Shown piece by piece: positions 29,169 to 40,654 of a stretch of 64,000 nt of DNA (its first letter is position 1; each line of letters begins with the position of its first letter). The notes beneath the pieces were generated by a model. It saw nothing but the letters and a program-made list of their open reading frames with translations. It was not told the DNA's origin and made no database searches. The position numbers and the translations under genes were made by a program. Source of the stretch: Cycas panzhihuaensis. Lineage: Eukaryota; Cycadophyta. The stretch lies in contig CM041465.1 in assembly GCA_023213395.1 (NCBI GenBank), positions 161,579,741 through 161,643,740 of the forward strand. The letters run 5' to 3'.

Positions 29169-29180
29169 TGGTATCAAAAA
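29169..29180 (+). other. Degenerate primer-binding site of outer gypsy element
   Basis: TGGTATCAAAAA compared with the usual TGGTATCAGAGC, located directly after the LTR-like repeat. It supports plus orientation. Confidence 0.6.
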
Positions 29181-29788
29181 CACCTTCCTTTGACTAAGAT
29201 TAAGAGGGCCAATTTAGCAATGCTCTACTAAATATATGATTTAGGTAGATAACCAATGAATTATATAGACTACAAAATAAATGTTTTAGACTATAATCAA
29301 ATTTTATCATAATTATTTGAGAAAGAATCAAGAAAAAATCCTTCATCTCTATAGAAACAAGGATACTATCTAAAAGTTAAAAGTCTAAAGTTTACTAGAG
29401 AAGGACAATGATTAATGATTATTCTTAATACCAATTGGTGGAGTGGAGATAGTGTTGGAGGCATGATGGTTTAAATGATAAGGATATTTGCCACAAACCT
29501 TGAAGAACTACTTATAAGGCTCTAAATAGAAAGAAAGTAATACCAATTAAGTAATTTCAATCCTCCATGCTTCTAACTAATATCTTTATAAAGGATTGAA
29601 AAAATGATAAAATAGGGAGCACGTAAAGTAATTATTTAATGTTACTATAATGAAATATCAAAAGAAGTTATATTACACTCATACTTACAGATAATTACTA
29701 ATTTTTTTAAAGATCAATACTATATAGTCCCCTCCCCTAATTAATGAATAGAACACTCTATTAAATTAGAGGTAAATAATAATCCTAA

Positions 29789-30034
29789 TGGAATGAGAGG
29801 GCAAATATGCAAACTAATAAACAAGAAAGAGGGCAAGCGAGTGATCTATAAGGAGGGTGATGTTAATAAACACTAAGGGTCTAAAGACCCCATAAATAAA
29901 TATGTAGGACTAAGAGTGTTTTATACACCACTCAAAGTCCATCACCACCTGGTATTGACCAATGCTAAAAACGATGTTGCCTCATCCTAATATGTTAAGA
30001 TTTAGGAAATAGCCCCAATGTAGACATTATCTTA
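29789..30034 (-). repeat. 3' LTR of nested copia element in gypsy
   Basis: Partner of 36483-36730. The purine-rich AAGAGAAATAT on minus beside it is a weak polypurine tract. Confidence 0.8.
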
Positions 30035-31560
30035 ATATTTCTCTTTTATAATTCTCATTTGATGAGACTTCAAGGTTATCTATGAATTTGATAAATTTTA
30101 TTTTACCGAGTACCATTATAAAGATATATGCCACCTGATTCTCTATGTTATAATAAACCAACTCTAACTCACCTTGTTACACTAGCTCTCTAATAAAGTG
30201 ATGTTATATTTCAATGTACTTTATCTTACCATGAAACATTAGATTCTTAGTCATCTCAATGGTACTTTGGTTATCACAAAATAATAGTGTGGGAATGATC
30301 TTTTCCTCTTGTAAATCTTAAAGCAACCTCCTAAGCTAAATTGTCTCATAGGATCCTACTACATATGCCTTGTACTCTATTTTTATAGTATAAAAAGATG
30401 TTATTGCTTATTTCTTTGAACTCCATGCCATTGTTATTGAACCCAAAATAAATATATAACTTGAAGTAAACTTTTTATTATCTATACAACCAACCTAAGC
30501 TGAGTTTGTATAACCAATCAACTTGTGATTTCTTAATGACCTATAGAGTAGACCATATCTAATAGTTCCTCTAAGATACCTAAGAATCCTTTTAACTACT
30601 TACTAATATATTATCTTAGACTCATGCATGTACCTAAAAGCCATAATAACTACATACATAATATCTAGTTGAGTTAAAGTGAAGTAAACAAGGCTCCTAA
30701 TCAACTGCTTGTAAAGTATAAGATCAACTAATTTAGACTCCTTAAACTTAGATAATTTTAACCTAACTTTTACTAATATTATAAGTGGCTTGCAACTATC
30801 CATATTAAATTTATGCAACATATCCAATGTGTATTTTCTTTGTGACATAAATATTCCCTTCTCATTCTGCCACACTTCAATACCTAAGAAATAATGCATA
30901 AGCTCTAAATATAACATTTTAAACTTCTTACACATATCTTCCTTAAATTTATGGGATAAGTGATTATAATTTCTAATATATAATAGGTCATCTATATATA
31001 AGCCCATAATTAATATCGACCTTCTTTCTTTCATTATGCACAAGCTGGAGTCTAATTAGCTCCTTAAGAATCCTTTATCCTTAATGTATTTATCAATCTT
31101 AGAATACCATGCACTAGGTGCCTATTTGAGCCCATATAAGTTTTTTTTGAGTCTATAGACATTGTCTTCTTTTTCTTTCACTTTAAAACCCTTAAGTTGT
31201 TAGACATATATCTTCTCATCAATATATTCATTCAAGAAGGTACTCTTCACATCCATCTAATAAACTATCCAACTATGTTGTATAGTGTAGGCCATGATTA
31301 ATCTAATTGTTTTCAACCTTATAACTAGTGCAAATATTTCATTATAGTCTATGATTTTAATTTAAGCATAACCCTTTGCAACTAGTTATGCCTTATTAAT
31401 TAAACTATCTAATTTGTACTTTAACTTATAAACCCATTTTATCCCCATGCTATTCTTCCTTGGTGGCAAATCAACTAATGTCCTATTGTTATTCTTTACT
31501 AAGATACTATGCTCCTCTTTTATTGCTTCTTTTCATTCATATTGAATATTTGCCTCTTCA
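30035..31560 (-). pseudogene. Copia RNase H and reverse transcriptase (29.8-36.7 kb element)
   Basis: A 146-codon open stretch at 30603-31043 holds the catalytic block GLYIDDLLYI, then HKFKEDMCKKFKM, MHYFLGIEVWQ, and the SLVYFT-LTQLDIMY segment, so the aspartate pair of the active site is intact. The fingers region lies at about 31080-31500, with NWR/DLPPRKN-like and KTLYGLK-like blocks interrupted by stops. RNase H at 30040-30600 is strongly decayed. Family role: copying element RNA into DNA in cytoplasmic particles. Confidence 0.85.
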
Positions 31561-31859
31561 AAGTTTTAAGGCTCATTTAACTCCATAACTTGAGTCATAA
31601 GTATAAAATTTACCCTTTGAGATCTAGTTGTTCTTCTCTCAAAGTTTATATCTAAAGTACCTTTAGGGATTATAACCCCTTTACACCCATTTTTGAACCC
31701 TTTGATTTGAAGTGGATAGACCCAATCCACTTATATTAGGTACATTTATACCAGTTGGGTTAGATTCTGCATTAACCATAATGCTTTTAACTTTATTTTT
31801 TTCAATAATTTCTTCTTGATAGAATTCATTTTCATTAAAGATAGCATCCTTGCTCATGA

Positions 31860-32780
31860 TAATTATTTTATTCTTTAGGTCATATAATATAGGATATTAA
31901 TGTATCACTATATCCTATAAATATCTTCTTAGTACTTTTGTCATTTAACTTGGTCTTTCTCTATTTTAGAACAAGTGTATATGGTGTACACCCAAAAACT
32001 CTTAAATGTTTAATCCTTAGCTTATGACTTGCCCAAGTTTCTTCAAATATGATCCATCTCGTTGTCTTTGTTATAGATTAGTTTAATAAATAAACTACTA
32101 TATGAATATCATTTGCCCAATACTTATTACCAAAATGCTTATTCTTAAGCATGCTCCTAGCCATCTTAATAATGATCCTATTTTTTCTTTCAACTACCCC
32201 ATTTTGTTGAGGGATGTATAGATTAGTGAGTTGTTTCCTTATCCTATAGTACTTGTAATAGTCCTTAAATTCATTTTAAATGATTTCTCTATTATTGTTT
32301 AATCTAAGGGTTAATGTTTTATGGCTACTTTATCTTTTAATCATCACTTTGAAATTAATAAAGCATTGAAGTAAATCTAATTTAAACTTAAGAAAATAAA
32401 CCTAAGTTATTCTTATAAAGTCATTAATAAATGTTATAAAGTACTTATCTCCTCTAAGTGATGGTACATTTATTATTCCACACATATCTATGTACACTAG
32501 TTGAAGAGGCCTATTTACTCTATAACTAATATTAGAAAATACTTCCCTTTATTGTTTATTTAGTATACATCCCTCACATACTTTCTTACCGTGTTTAATA
32601 TTAAGTAGGCCAATCACTATTTCTATTTTCTTTATTAACACTAAGCTATTATAATTCACATGGCCAATTCTTTTATACTAAGTCTCACTATTTATATTAA
32701 TTAATTCCTTTAAAATATAATAATAATTTGAGTGTATGGTTAACTTAAATAATTTATCACTAGTAATTTGACCCTTAACA
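31860..32780 (-). pseudogene. Copia integrase (29.8-36.7 kb element)
   Basis: Collinear with the other copia integrases here: the SYKLYD-like block near 31890, the HxLRVFGCTPYTLV-like block near 31975-32030, the QQNGVVERKN-like block near 32190, the FITFINDF-like block near 32430, and the GAG-pre-integrase start near 32560-32770. Several stops; not functional. Confidence 0.75.
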
Positions 32781-32789
32781 ATTATTGCT

Positions 32790-34190
32790 TCATTCTTTAA
32801 CTTATCCTTAATGATGCACTCACCATTATCAAAGATAACTTTATACTTTTACTCAATCATTTGTCCAATTGATAGTAAGTTCTTCTTGAGTGCACAAATA
32901 TGAAGTGTATCATTGATATACTTAGTCGCTTCAAGGTCTATTTAGATGGTTACATTACCTTACCCTATTGTAGTTTAAGTAGTATTATCCCCAAATATGA
33001 TTTTGCTTGTTTGAGTATTATTTAACACTTTGAACTATTATTTCTTATGTTTTATATAGGTAGAGTAGTCTAAATTAACATACCAACTCTTCTCCTCTTC
33101 ATTGACCATTAGACTTCATAAGAAAAGTCTTTTACTATCCTTTAGTTCTTCAACTACTATATTTGCTACTCTTCTTTGCATATTAGATCCTTTTATAAAA
33201 TAATTATTTTTTAAGTGTTTATTTCTATGATAATAGGAACTTTACATTGTTCCTCTTCTTTTATCTCTAGGACTCCTTTCTCTTTGTCCTCGATTCCTTC
33301 CTTTTGGACTTTGTCCTCTACCTCTTCCTTGAGGTCAAAAAACTTGTCCTTTACCTTGACTAAATTAACCTTGATTCCCATATACTTATCCTTGATAAAA
33401 TTGATCTTATCTTTGATGGAATTGGTCTTATCCTTAATAAAATTAGCATTGACCTTGATCTTGGCCTTAACCTTGATGAAAATGCCCTTGCTTTCTAAAG
33501 TTTTATCCCCTTCCTCTAGGAGATTAACCTCTTTCCATAAAACTTTAACCTTTATGGGATGGCCTAGTCTATACCTTATGAAAAATCTATATTTCAATGA
33601 TTCACTTTAATGATCAACAATATAGTAGTAAGTTGATCAACCTTGAGTGTTGTAAGGTCTTTAGATACTTCAATACTTATAGCTACCATTTCAAATCTCT
33701 TGATTTCACTAACACACCTTAAAAAATATTTCTACCACCCTTTGTTCACTAATAACTTTACCTAGGCCCTTATTTAATTAACTAGGTCTTATACTTTAGT
33801 TATGAAGTTATTAGTTCCCTTATTATTATTTATTCTATAATTTTTATATCAAGTCCTTAGTGTTTAAAGTTTTGATGTAATAACTTCTTTATAAGTGGTC
33901 TTCAAAATATCCCAATACTTCTTTTAATATAGTTACCTCATTAACTTTTGGGAAGATAAGGTCCTCTAAAACATAGAAGATGAATACCAAGGCTTTATTA
34001 TCTCTCTTTTTATTCTCCTTAAAAGTCTTCTTCTCATCTACAGTAGTGTTAGGATCAAGTATACCATATCTATTTTTAATTAAGTCTTGTATATCTTTCA
34101 ATATAAAAATAGGCTTCATCATATGACTCTAATTTTAAAAATTAACACTATCAAACTTAGGCACTACTATATTATTTATGTTAGAAGACA
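32790..34190 (-). pseudogene. Copia gag and protease with Q-rich repeats (29.8-36.7 kb element)
   Basis: Gag begins near 34190 (MSSNINNIVVPKFDSVNF) and continues with LKDIQDLIKNRYG and ALVFIFYVLEDLIFPKV at 33889-34122. The stretch at 33211-33597 reads as a lysine-rich 128-codon frame, but in the neighbouring, Gag-like frame it is glutamine/arginine-rich with about three imperfect QGQDQF-type repeats followed by RGRGQ, as in the nucleic-acid-binding end of copia Gag. Glutamine codons there have become stops. The lysine-rich frame is probably a by-product. Confidence 0.7.
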
Positions 34191-34199
34191 TAATAAAGT

Positions 34200-36470
34200 A
34201 AAATTACCTTAAAAGATAAATTATTTTGAAAAATAAACTGCTTTCATGAAAGACTAAAAAATGCACTAACTAAGGCAATAAAGGCACTCAACCATAAGCC
34301 AAATTATCCCCTTTCAACTTTGGGACTTACACAAGTGTCCTAATTAGGACATAACTTTCTTTAAGGTAAAGGTTTTCGTATTAGATTATGATTATAAAGT
34401 GAAGTTTTTAGTAAGTTTGTTTAAAAGGTCAACTCACAAGAAACCCATAATCTTATATCAACTTTGAATATTAAAACAATATATATTAGATGATTTCCAA
34501 AATATTCAAATGGCCATTCACTTTGTAGAGAATCGAAATATAAATCTAACACTTTAAATGACACTTAAATCTGATACTTTATGGCAAGGTTATATCTTAA
34601 ATAATATAAGGAGGTCAAATTTAATAAAAGACCCTTAGTACATAAATTACAATAAAAATTTTACATCAGTTTTGTCTTATTAAATAGACCACTAAATACA
34701 AACCCAATATAAGCATGTAACCACTTATTTTATTTAGGTAACAATAAATCACTCTAAAGTTGATAGATCTAGAAATGGGCCCCACATATAATACTTATAC
34801 TTGTTGGACCAAAATTAGGTACTTGAATGAGGTAGACTTCTTAAAATTATAATTGAACCCTTTTCTAAAAAGTTCTTCTAGTCACTTAGTTATCATAGTT
34901 ACCTATAGGTTAAGTGAAGGAAGAGCAACAAAACAACAAACTTTATAAAAGATATAAAATAAAATAAAATTTCTAGGACTAGAACATACAAATATTTAAT
35001 CTTTAAATTTAACTCTCAGCTTCAGCTTGGTCCAATATATTCTTTAACACATTAAAAAATCAGAGCTCTTAGATATATATCCTTCACTCCTTTGCTACCA
35101 AAAGTAGATGCATCTTCTTGGGTAAATGTAGTGGGGGTAGGTACACTTCATAGAGGACACTTAATTTCTCATAAATAAGATGCCACTCGATGCAATCTCT
35201 AATATCACATGACTATACTATACATAAATGATTAGCATGAACTTTACTATTCCAACTATCTACACTATACATAGATTACATAGATGATTAATACATAGTA
35301 ACAACCGAGTTCGTGATGAATACACTAGATATAAGGTGTTTGGTGACAACTACATACCTTTCATAATTCTCATAAATATAATTCTTGGCTAATAATAAAT
35401 ATACCAAAGTGAAGGACATCATAATTGTCACTCTGTACACCAAGGAGATAAGCACCTAGGGCTTAGCGTATGAAATAAATATAATAGATAATTTCTCTAA
35501 TCAATCAAACTAAAGGTATGAACTTTGTAATAAACATACCATATATATAGACTTAATAGTGTTATTCATATAATATAAGTGAGATAAATATTATTACAAT
35601 AGTGGACTTGGTGTGTAGGTAGCCTAAGAGACGATTAAATCTTAAAAGATTCCTATCCAAGCAGGCAACAAAGACATTAATTAATACCTTCAAGGCAAAG
35701 ACTATAATTTCACCTAACTAGCACATATAGATGAAAACTAATGATATCAATTGCCCTTATATACTAGTATACCTCTTATAAATCGATAGTAAATGTGAGC
35801 ATAGATACTAAAATGGATGAAAATAGATGGCACAGATCACCCTCACGTACTAGTATATCTCTCATAAATGGGGAGAAAATGTGAGTATAAATACTAAAAT
35901 GGATGAAAATAGATGATACAGATCACCCTCATGTATTAATATATCTCTCACAGACTCAGAGCAAATATGAGTATGGATATAAACCCCAAAATACATAGAG
36001 TGAAGCCTTTGAAACACATAAAGATCTTGATTAAAAGCCTACATCATTCAAACAAGACATGATGAGAGCTTAGGAGGAACCACTACATGATTGCATAGAT
36101 GAGAGCGAACCAAGACAAACTAGGAATGCAAAGATAAATGCTAGAATAGAGTTAGAGTTATCCACAAATGATGACTTAATATCAAAGTAGAGGCTTTGAT
36201 ATTCTCTGATGTAAATAGCTCATTCAATAATCTATTCACTACTCCCCACATATAAATGAGACATGCTAAACCTATGGATAGACATGTAAAGGTAAATCAC
36301 CATGGGGATAAGTAACCACACAAATCTTACAATGAAAATATGCAAACAATAGAAACTAGTAGTTATGCAAATCTAAGGATGAGGAGATGTAATACGAATG
36401 CTAGATGATAACTACAAATTTTAAAGATGAATACAGAATTAAATAGATAGCCTTCAAATTCTAGGGAAGT
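34200..36470 (-). other. Leader of nested copia element, with tandem repeats
   Basis: No credible gene in 2.3 kb. It contains an imperfect tandem repeat at 35753-35980 (unit about 86 bases, about 2.6 copies). Confidence 0.65.
35753..35980. repeat. Tandem repeat, unit about 86 bp
   Basis: Three imperfect units share TATATCTCTCATAAAT-like, ATGTGAG and ACTAAAATGGATGAAAATAG segments. The third unit is partial and most diverged. Confidence 0.8.
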
Positions 36471-36482
36471 TGTGATATCAAA

Positions 36483-36730
36483 TGATAGAATGAGAGGGAA
36501 AATATATAGAATAATGAGCAGGTAGGAGAACAACTAAATGATCTATAAGGAGGATGGTATTCATAAACATTAGGGTCTCTGAACCCTATAGATAAATAGG
36601 TGAGATCGAGAGTGTTTAGTGCACCTCTCAAGGTCCATCATCACTTGGCAGTGACAAATGCTGAAAAGGATGTTGCCTCATCCTGAGATACTAAGATTTA
36701 GGAAATAGCCCTAATGTTAGCATTATCCCA
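36483..36730 (-). repeat. 5' LTR of nested copia element in gypsy
   Basis: Starts TGATAGAATGAGAGGG on plus, next to the primer-binding site, and ends GCATTATCCCA. Confidence 0.8.
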
Positions 36731-36859
36731 ATAAATCCAATCAATATAAGACTATACAAATAGTCATATTAATAAAATCCATAAATAGAATAGTTAGTCA
36801 AGGAACTCTTAAGTATTAAAGTGATCATACTACATAAAATTCTTTACTTAGCAACAATC

Positions 36860-37980
36860 ATATTGATACAAAAATAACATAATTCTTTTCAACTATACAT
36901 AGACTATAGATCTTTGAATGAAATTACTACTAAGAATGGATCTTCAATTTCTCTCATTATTAAATTATTAGACAAACTACATATGGAAACCTTATTTAGC
37001 AAATTAGAGTTGAGTTCAAGTTATTATCAAATTCTAGTTCATATATTACAAATGAGATGACATGCTAAACTCACAAAGGGCATTATGACTTCAAAGTTGT
37101 ATTGCTTTAACTCACTAATATACTAATAGTATTCTAAGCACTCACGAATATCTATGATATTTTATCCTTGTGTTCTTTGATGATATCCTACTACATAGAA
37201 AGAACTAGAAGCAACACCTAAAATATATTGATCTCACCTTACAACTCATGGAAGATAATGAGTTGCATGCAAAGTAATCAAAATGTGGCTTTAACTAATG
37301 AGATATAGAATTCTCTAAGCACTTGATCTCAAAGGATGGTGTCAAAGTTAACTCAAGGAGGATAAAATTCATGACACAATAGCCAATCCCTAAAAACATC
37401 TCTAAACTAAGGCAATTCCTACGATTAATGAGGTATTACCAAAATTTCATTAAAGGATATGCTAATATTACATCCTCACTAAATGATGACCTCAAAACAT
37501 ATTCATTTACATGAGATGATGCCACAAAGGAACCTTCTTGAAAATAAAGAGCATTTTGATGACTATCCCAATACGAGCAACATGAAAATTCTCTAAACTA
37601 TTCATAATTAAATATTGAGCATCAAGAGGAGGTATAGGAATACGTATCTAAGAAGGCAAAATATTAACTTTTAATAATTCTAAGCTAAATATTAAGGATG
37701 GACTAAAATTAACATATGAGAAAGAAGTACCTGCTAGTATCCATACCATTAATAAATGGCAGTAGTTTGTATTTTATAGTACATTTTTGATAAAAACTAA
37801 TCATCATTTTTTAGAGTACTTCTTGAATCAACCCTCCTTAATACAAGAGTAACATAAATGGGTTATCAAGTTGTATTGTCTAAACTTTAAAAGAATTTAT
37901 TAAAATATAATGGATAATATAGTAATTAATGGCCCATTAAGAGAAGATGAAGATACATCAGTCTGATTTATACCAATAGC
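36860..37980 (+). pseudogene. Ty3/gypsy reverse transcriptase and RNase H start (outer gypsy)
   Basis: Conserved gypsy blocks can be followed with interruptions: DYRSLNEITTKNG near 36907, LFSKLELSSSYYQILVH near 36990-37050, KGHYDFKV near 37075, the ISKDGVKV-equivalent near 37335, and the FLR-MRYYQNFIKGYAN block near 37400-37460. RNase H is visible only as traces near 37600. The catalytic FxDD box is not intact in any frame. About 20 stops; dead copy. Confidence 0.75.
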
Positions 37981-38280
37981 AATACCTTGATAAATAATAG
38001 AAGTCTAAGAGGAAAATTAGAAAGATAAGGAAATAAACCACATCATTCAAAATCTTCAACCTAATGAGACTAATATAAAAAGTAAATTTCAATAGAAAAA
38101 AGAATTTTCATTGTATAAGGAAAGTAAAACATTTAAAGTAGTGATAGCTTATAGTCCTAATTCTTTAAGTGTTAAATATTTCATAGGGGAGAGAGTTCAT
38201 ATACATCTTTCTATCCTCCAAGATAAGGCCAAGGTCTTTGAAGAATATAAAGTCATATAATAAACTATATTAAAATTGTT

Positions 38281-38640
38281 GAAATAAGATGAGATTCAAC
38301 TAATGTAAAAATAAGGAATACTAAACACTTATAAAAAGGGTTTATAAACCTTTTATTTTGGCATATCACCTTAGAGTTTTTGTGAAGTCTTCTTCCCATC
38401 TTCTTTTAGGGACCTGTTTTAATGATATTCTATCCCTTCATTAAAATGGACTAGAATTGATCTTTCAAGTAATTATAAGATTTTGAGGTACTTGGTAAGA
38501 ACCATTATTGGGCTATTGAATTATATTCTCAAAATCTCTCAAATTAGCTTAATTCCATTATGTTTTCTATTATTTACTCTATGTAATATTATCTTCTCCT
38601 TCATGTATTATTATTTAGTATTCTAGAAGAGCAAAGTGTC
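38281..38640 (+). repeat. 3' LTR of outer gypsy element
   Basis: Blocks shared with 28393-29168. A purine-rich GGGGAGAGAG lies upstream at 38189. Boundaries are approximate. Confidence 0.6.
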
Positions 38641-38873
38641 ACTTGGTATAATATAGGAACGAATACAAGCTTAAGATCAAATTTAAAAGGAGGAGGATAT
38701 AGTTAAGGGTAACCAAACTCAATCAAGATGTAAACAAACTAAAGTAGCATGATTAAGGAAGGACCATATTAAAAGAAATTTTCAAGAGCTCAAACATTCT
38801 TCCACATAAAAGGAATAAAAGCTTATGTAGTTAGTATTAACTATATAATCTAAGTGAAATTATCTTGGTCAAC

Positions 38874-39213
38874 TGGACCATTCCTTCTCAGAAATCTGGG
38901 CTCGTAGGAGTGATAATTAGCAGAAAATGAAGCCAAATAACACGAGTGCGCAAGGCATCACGTAAAATGAATCACCAAAATGAGTACCGAAGTACTTTCT
39001 CCTTTCAAGATACCATACTCAATAACATTACAAGTGATTTAACCCTTTAAATACATAAGTAACGGTCTTCATCCTTAATGATTCTATTGGTAGCCCTAGT
39101 GGCCTTACATCTTATTGGACGGCTTAGCGGTCCATACACGTAACTTACTAAACTCCTTAATCCTTACTTGTTGGTGGTTCCCACTTGCTAAGGAAAGGTG
39201 GTGCTATGTTACA
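38874..39213 (-). repeat. 3' LTR of chromovirus
   Basis: Partner of 44998-45338; the pair is highly similar (few substitutions, a small difference around 38960). Confidence 0.92.
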
Positions 39214-39229
39214 GGTCCCCCCCTCTGAG
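39214..39229 (-). other. Polypurine tract of chromovirus
   Basis: CTCAGAGGGGGGGACC on minus, directly before the LTR start TGTAACATA. Confidence 0.85.
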
Positions 39230-40620
39230 ACGCCGAGTCCTCGCAGCATTGGAGATGAGGATGTTGTTGGATGAACTTGTCTAGCTCCCAAGTAGCTTCA
39301 TCTGCATCGCAACTAACCCACTGTACCAAGTGTTCAGAAATAGTGTGATTCCAAAGGTGGCACTGGTGATTGACAAGGATTTTATCGGGAGGAATTGTAA
39401 GAGTTTGCTCTTCAGAGAGAATGGGTAGGGTTGTGTGGGGTGTAACTTTAGCTCCAAGGTATTTTTTAAGGTAGGACACGTAGAAGACATTATGGATATT
39501 AGTGTTTGGGGGAAGTTTAAGGGTATAAGCAACTTCGCCAATTTTATGCAGCATCTTATAAGGGCCATAGTAGCGGGGGCTTAGTTTATGCCCTTGATAT
39601 GACTTGAGTGATTGTTGCTTATAAGGTTGGAGGCGAAGGTATACAAGATCTCCAATATCAAAGGATCAATCTGATCGGTGGCAGTTTGTAAGTTGCTTCA
39701 TTCGATTTCGGGCAGTGGCTAAATTTTGTCGAAAGGTATGCAAGATTTGATCCATTTCTTGAAGCTTTTGTTGCACGTGTAAGCTCTAAAGTTTGTGGCT
39801 AGGGTATGGTGGGAAGGTGGGTGGTAACCATAAAGAGCCAAAAAGGGGGACATACCAATGGCAGAATGATGGGAGGAGTTATACCAATACTTAGCCAGGG
39901 CAAGCCATGAGGTCCACTTAGCTTGGTGTTCTGCGGCAAAGCAACGTAGATAAGTTTCTAAAGTTTTATTTAGAACCTCTGATTGGCCATCTATTTGTGG
40001 GTGGTAGGTAGAGCTTATGTTAAATGAGGTTCCAACAGCCTTAAAGAGTTCTTGCCAAAAGGAGCTAGTAAACTTAGGGTCTCGGTCACAAACGATAGAT
40101 GATGGGAAGCCATGGAGGCGAAATATGAATTGGACATATAAGTCAACAAGACGGGAGGATAAATATGAGATGTGCACTGGGAGAAAGTGTGAGTACTTGG
40201 TCAATCAATCAATGATTACCCAAATGGAGTCAAACCTGGCAGATGGAGGTAGGCCCATGATGAAGTTTATAGAAATATCTTGCCACTTGCCTTGAGAAAT
40301 ATTTAATAGTTGGAGAAGGCCAGGGAGAGGTTTGGTCTCTACTTTATTTCATTGATAGGTGTCACATTCTAATACGAAGATGAATATGGTGGTCTTCATG
40401 TGGGGCCAAAAGAAATCTGCGTGAATCCGTCAATAAGTCTTATCGAAGCCAGAGTGGCCACCGAGGAGGGACAAGTGGTATTCTGTTCGGATTTTAGGGA
40501 TGAATGAGGAGGAGGGATGGACAAAGATACGATTGTGGTAGAGGAGGTGATTGTTAAAGGTTGGCCAACCTTTATGGGTGAGAAATTTTTCCCTCCAATT
40601 AGGATAGTCTGGCTGGGCTT
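39217..40620 (-). pseudogene. Ty3/gypsy integrase with C-terminal chromodomain
   Basis: The zinc-binding region near 40380-40480 shows H (EYHLSLLGGHSGFDKTY) and the C-x-x-C side partly changed (ECDTYQ). The core at 39719-40250 has WVIIDWLTKYSHFLPV, then VCDRDPKFTSSFWQELF with the second aspartate, and HPQIDGQSEVLNKTLE with the glutamate; the first catalytic aspartate corresponds to VIIDWLTK. After a stop-containing linker, the tail at 39204-39554 has KIGEVAYTLKLPP, then a chromodomain-like end (ILVNHQC, EHLVQW, DADEATWELDKFIQQHP). A chromodomain marks the chromovirus clade and in relatives steers insertion toward particular chromatin. In-frame stops near 40420 and 39720 make it a broken copy. 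Confidence 0.9.
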
Positions 40621-40654
40621 GATTTTCAACACATAGTTTATTAAGCCAAAGTGG

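Larger units (their letters stand above)
29789..36730 (-). mobile_element. Nested Ty1/copia retrotransposon with both LTRs
   Basis: LTRs at 29789-30034 (246 bases) and 36483-36730 (248 bases) share the blocks GATCTATAAGGAGG and GATGTTGCCTCATCCT. The primer-binding site is a degenerate TGATATCACA at 36471-36480 (minus). The body reads on minus: 2.3-kb leader, gag, protease, integrase, reverse transcriptase, RNase H. No matching 5-base target duplication could be recognised, so later change at one edge is likely. Reading frames contain many stops. Confidence 0.85.
28393..38640 (+). mobile_element. Outer Ty3/gypsy retrotransposon, decayed, carrying a nested copia element
   Basis: LTR-like repeats at about 28393-29168 and 38281-38640 share several blocks (for example around ATCTTCTCCTTCAT and the AAGATTTTGA region). 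The left copy contains about 390 extra bases. TGGTATCAAAAA at 29169-29180 is a degenerate primer-binding site on plus. Reverse transcriptase with gypsy motifs lies at 36860-37980 on plus. A copia element at 29789-36730 separates the leader from the polymerase. Edges are approximate, and no target duplication was identified. Confidence 0.7.

Noticed and set aside
33215-33610. 131-codon plus-strand frame opposite the gag tail
   Set aside because: Complement of a repetitive gag segment; hydrophobic repeats follow from the K/Q-rich strand opposite.
35753-35980. CRISPR-like reading of the tandem repeat
   Set aside because: Units are contiguous 86-base repeats without short repeats and unique spacers, in a eukaryotic retroelement leader.
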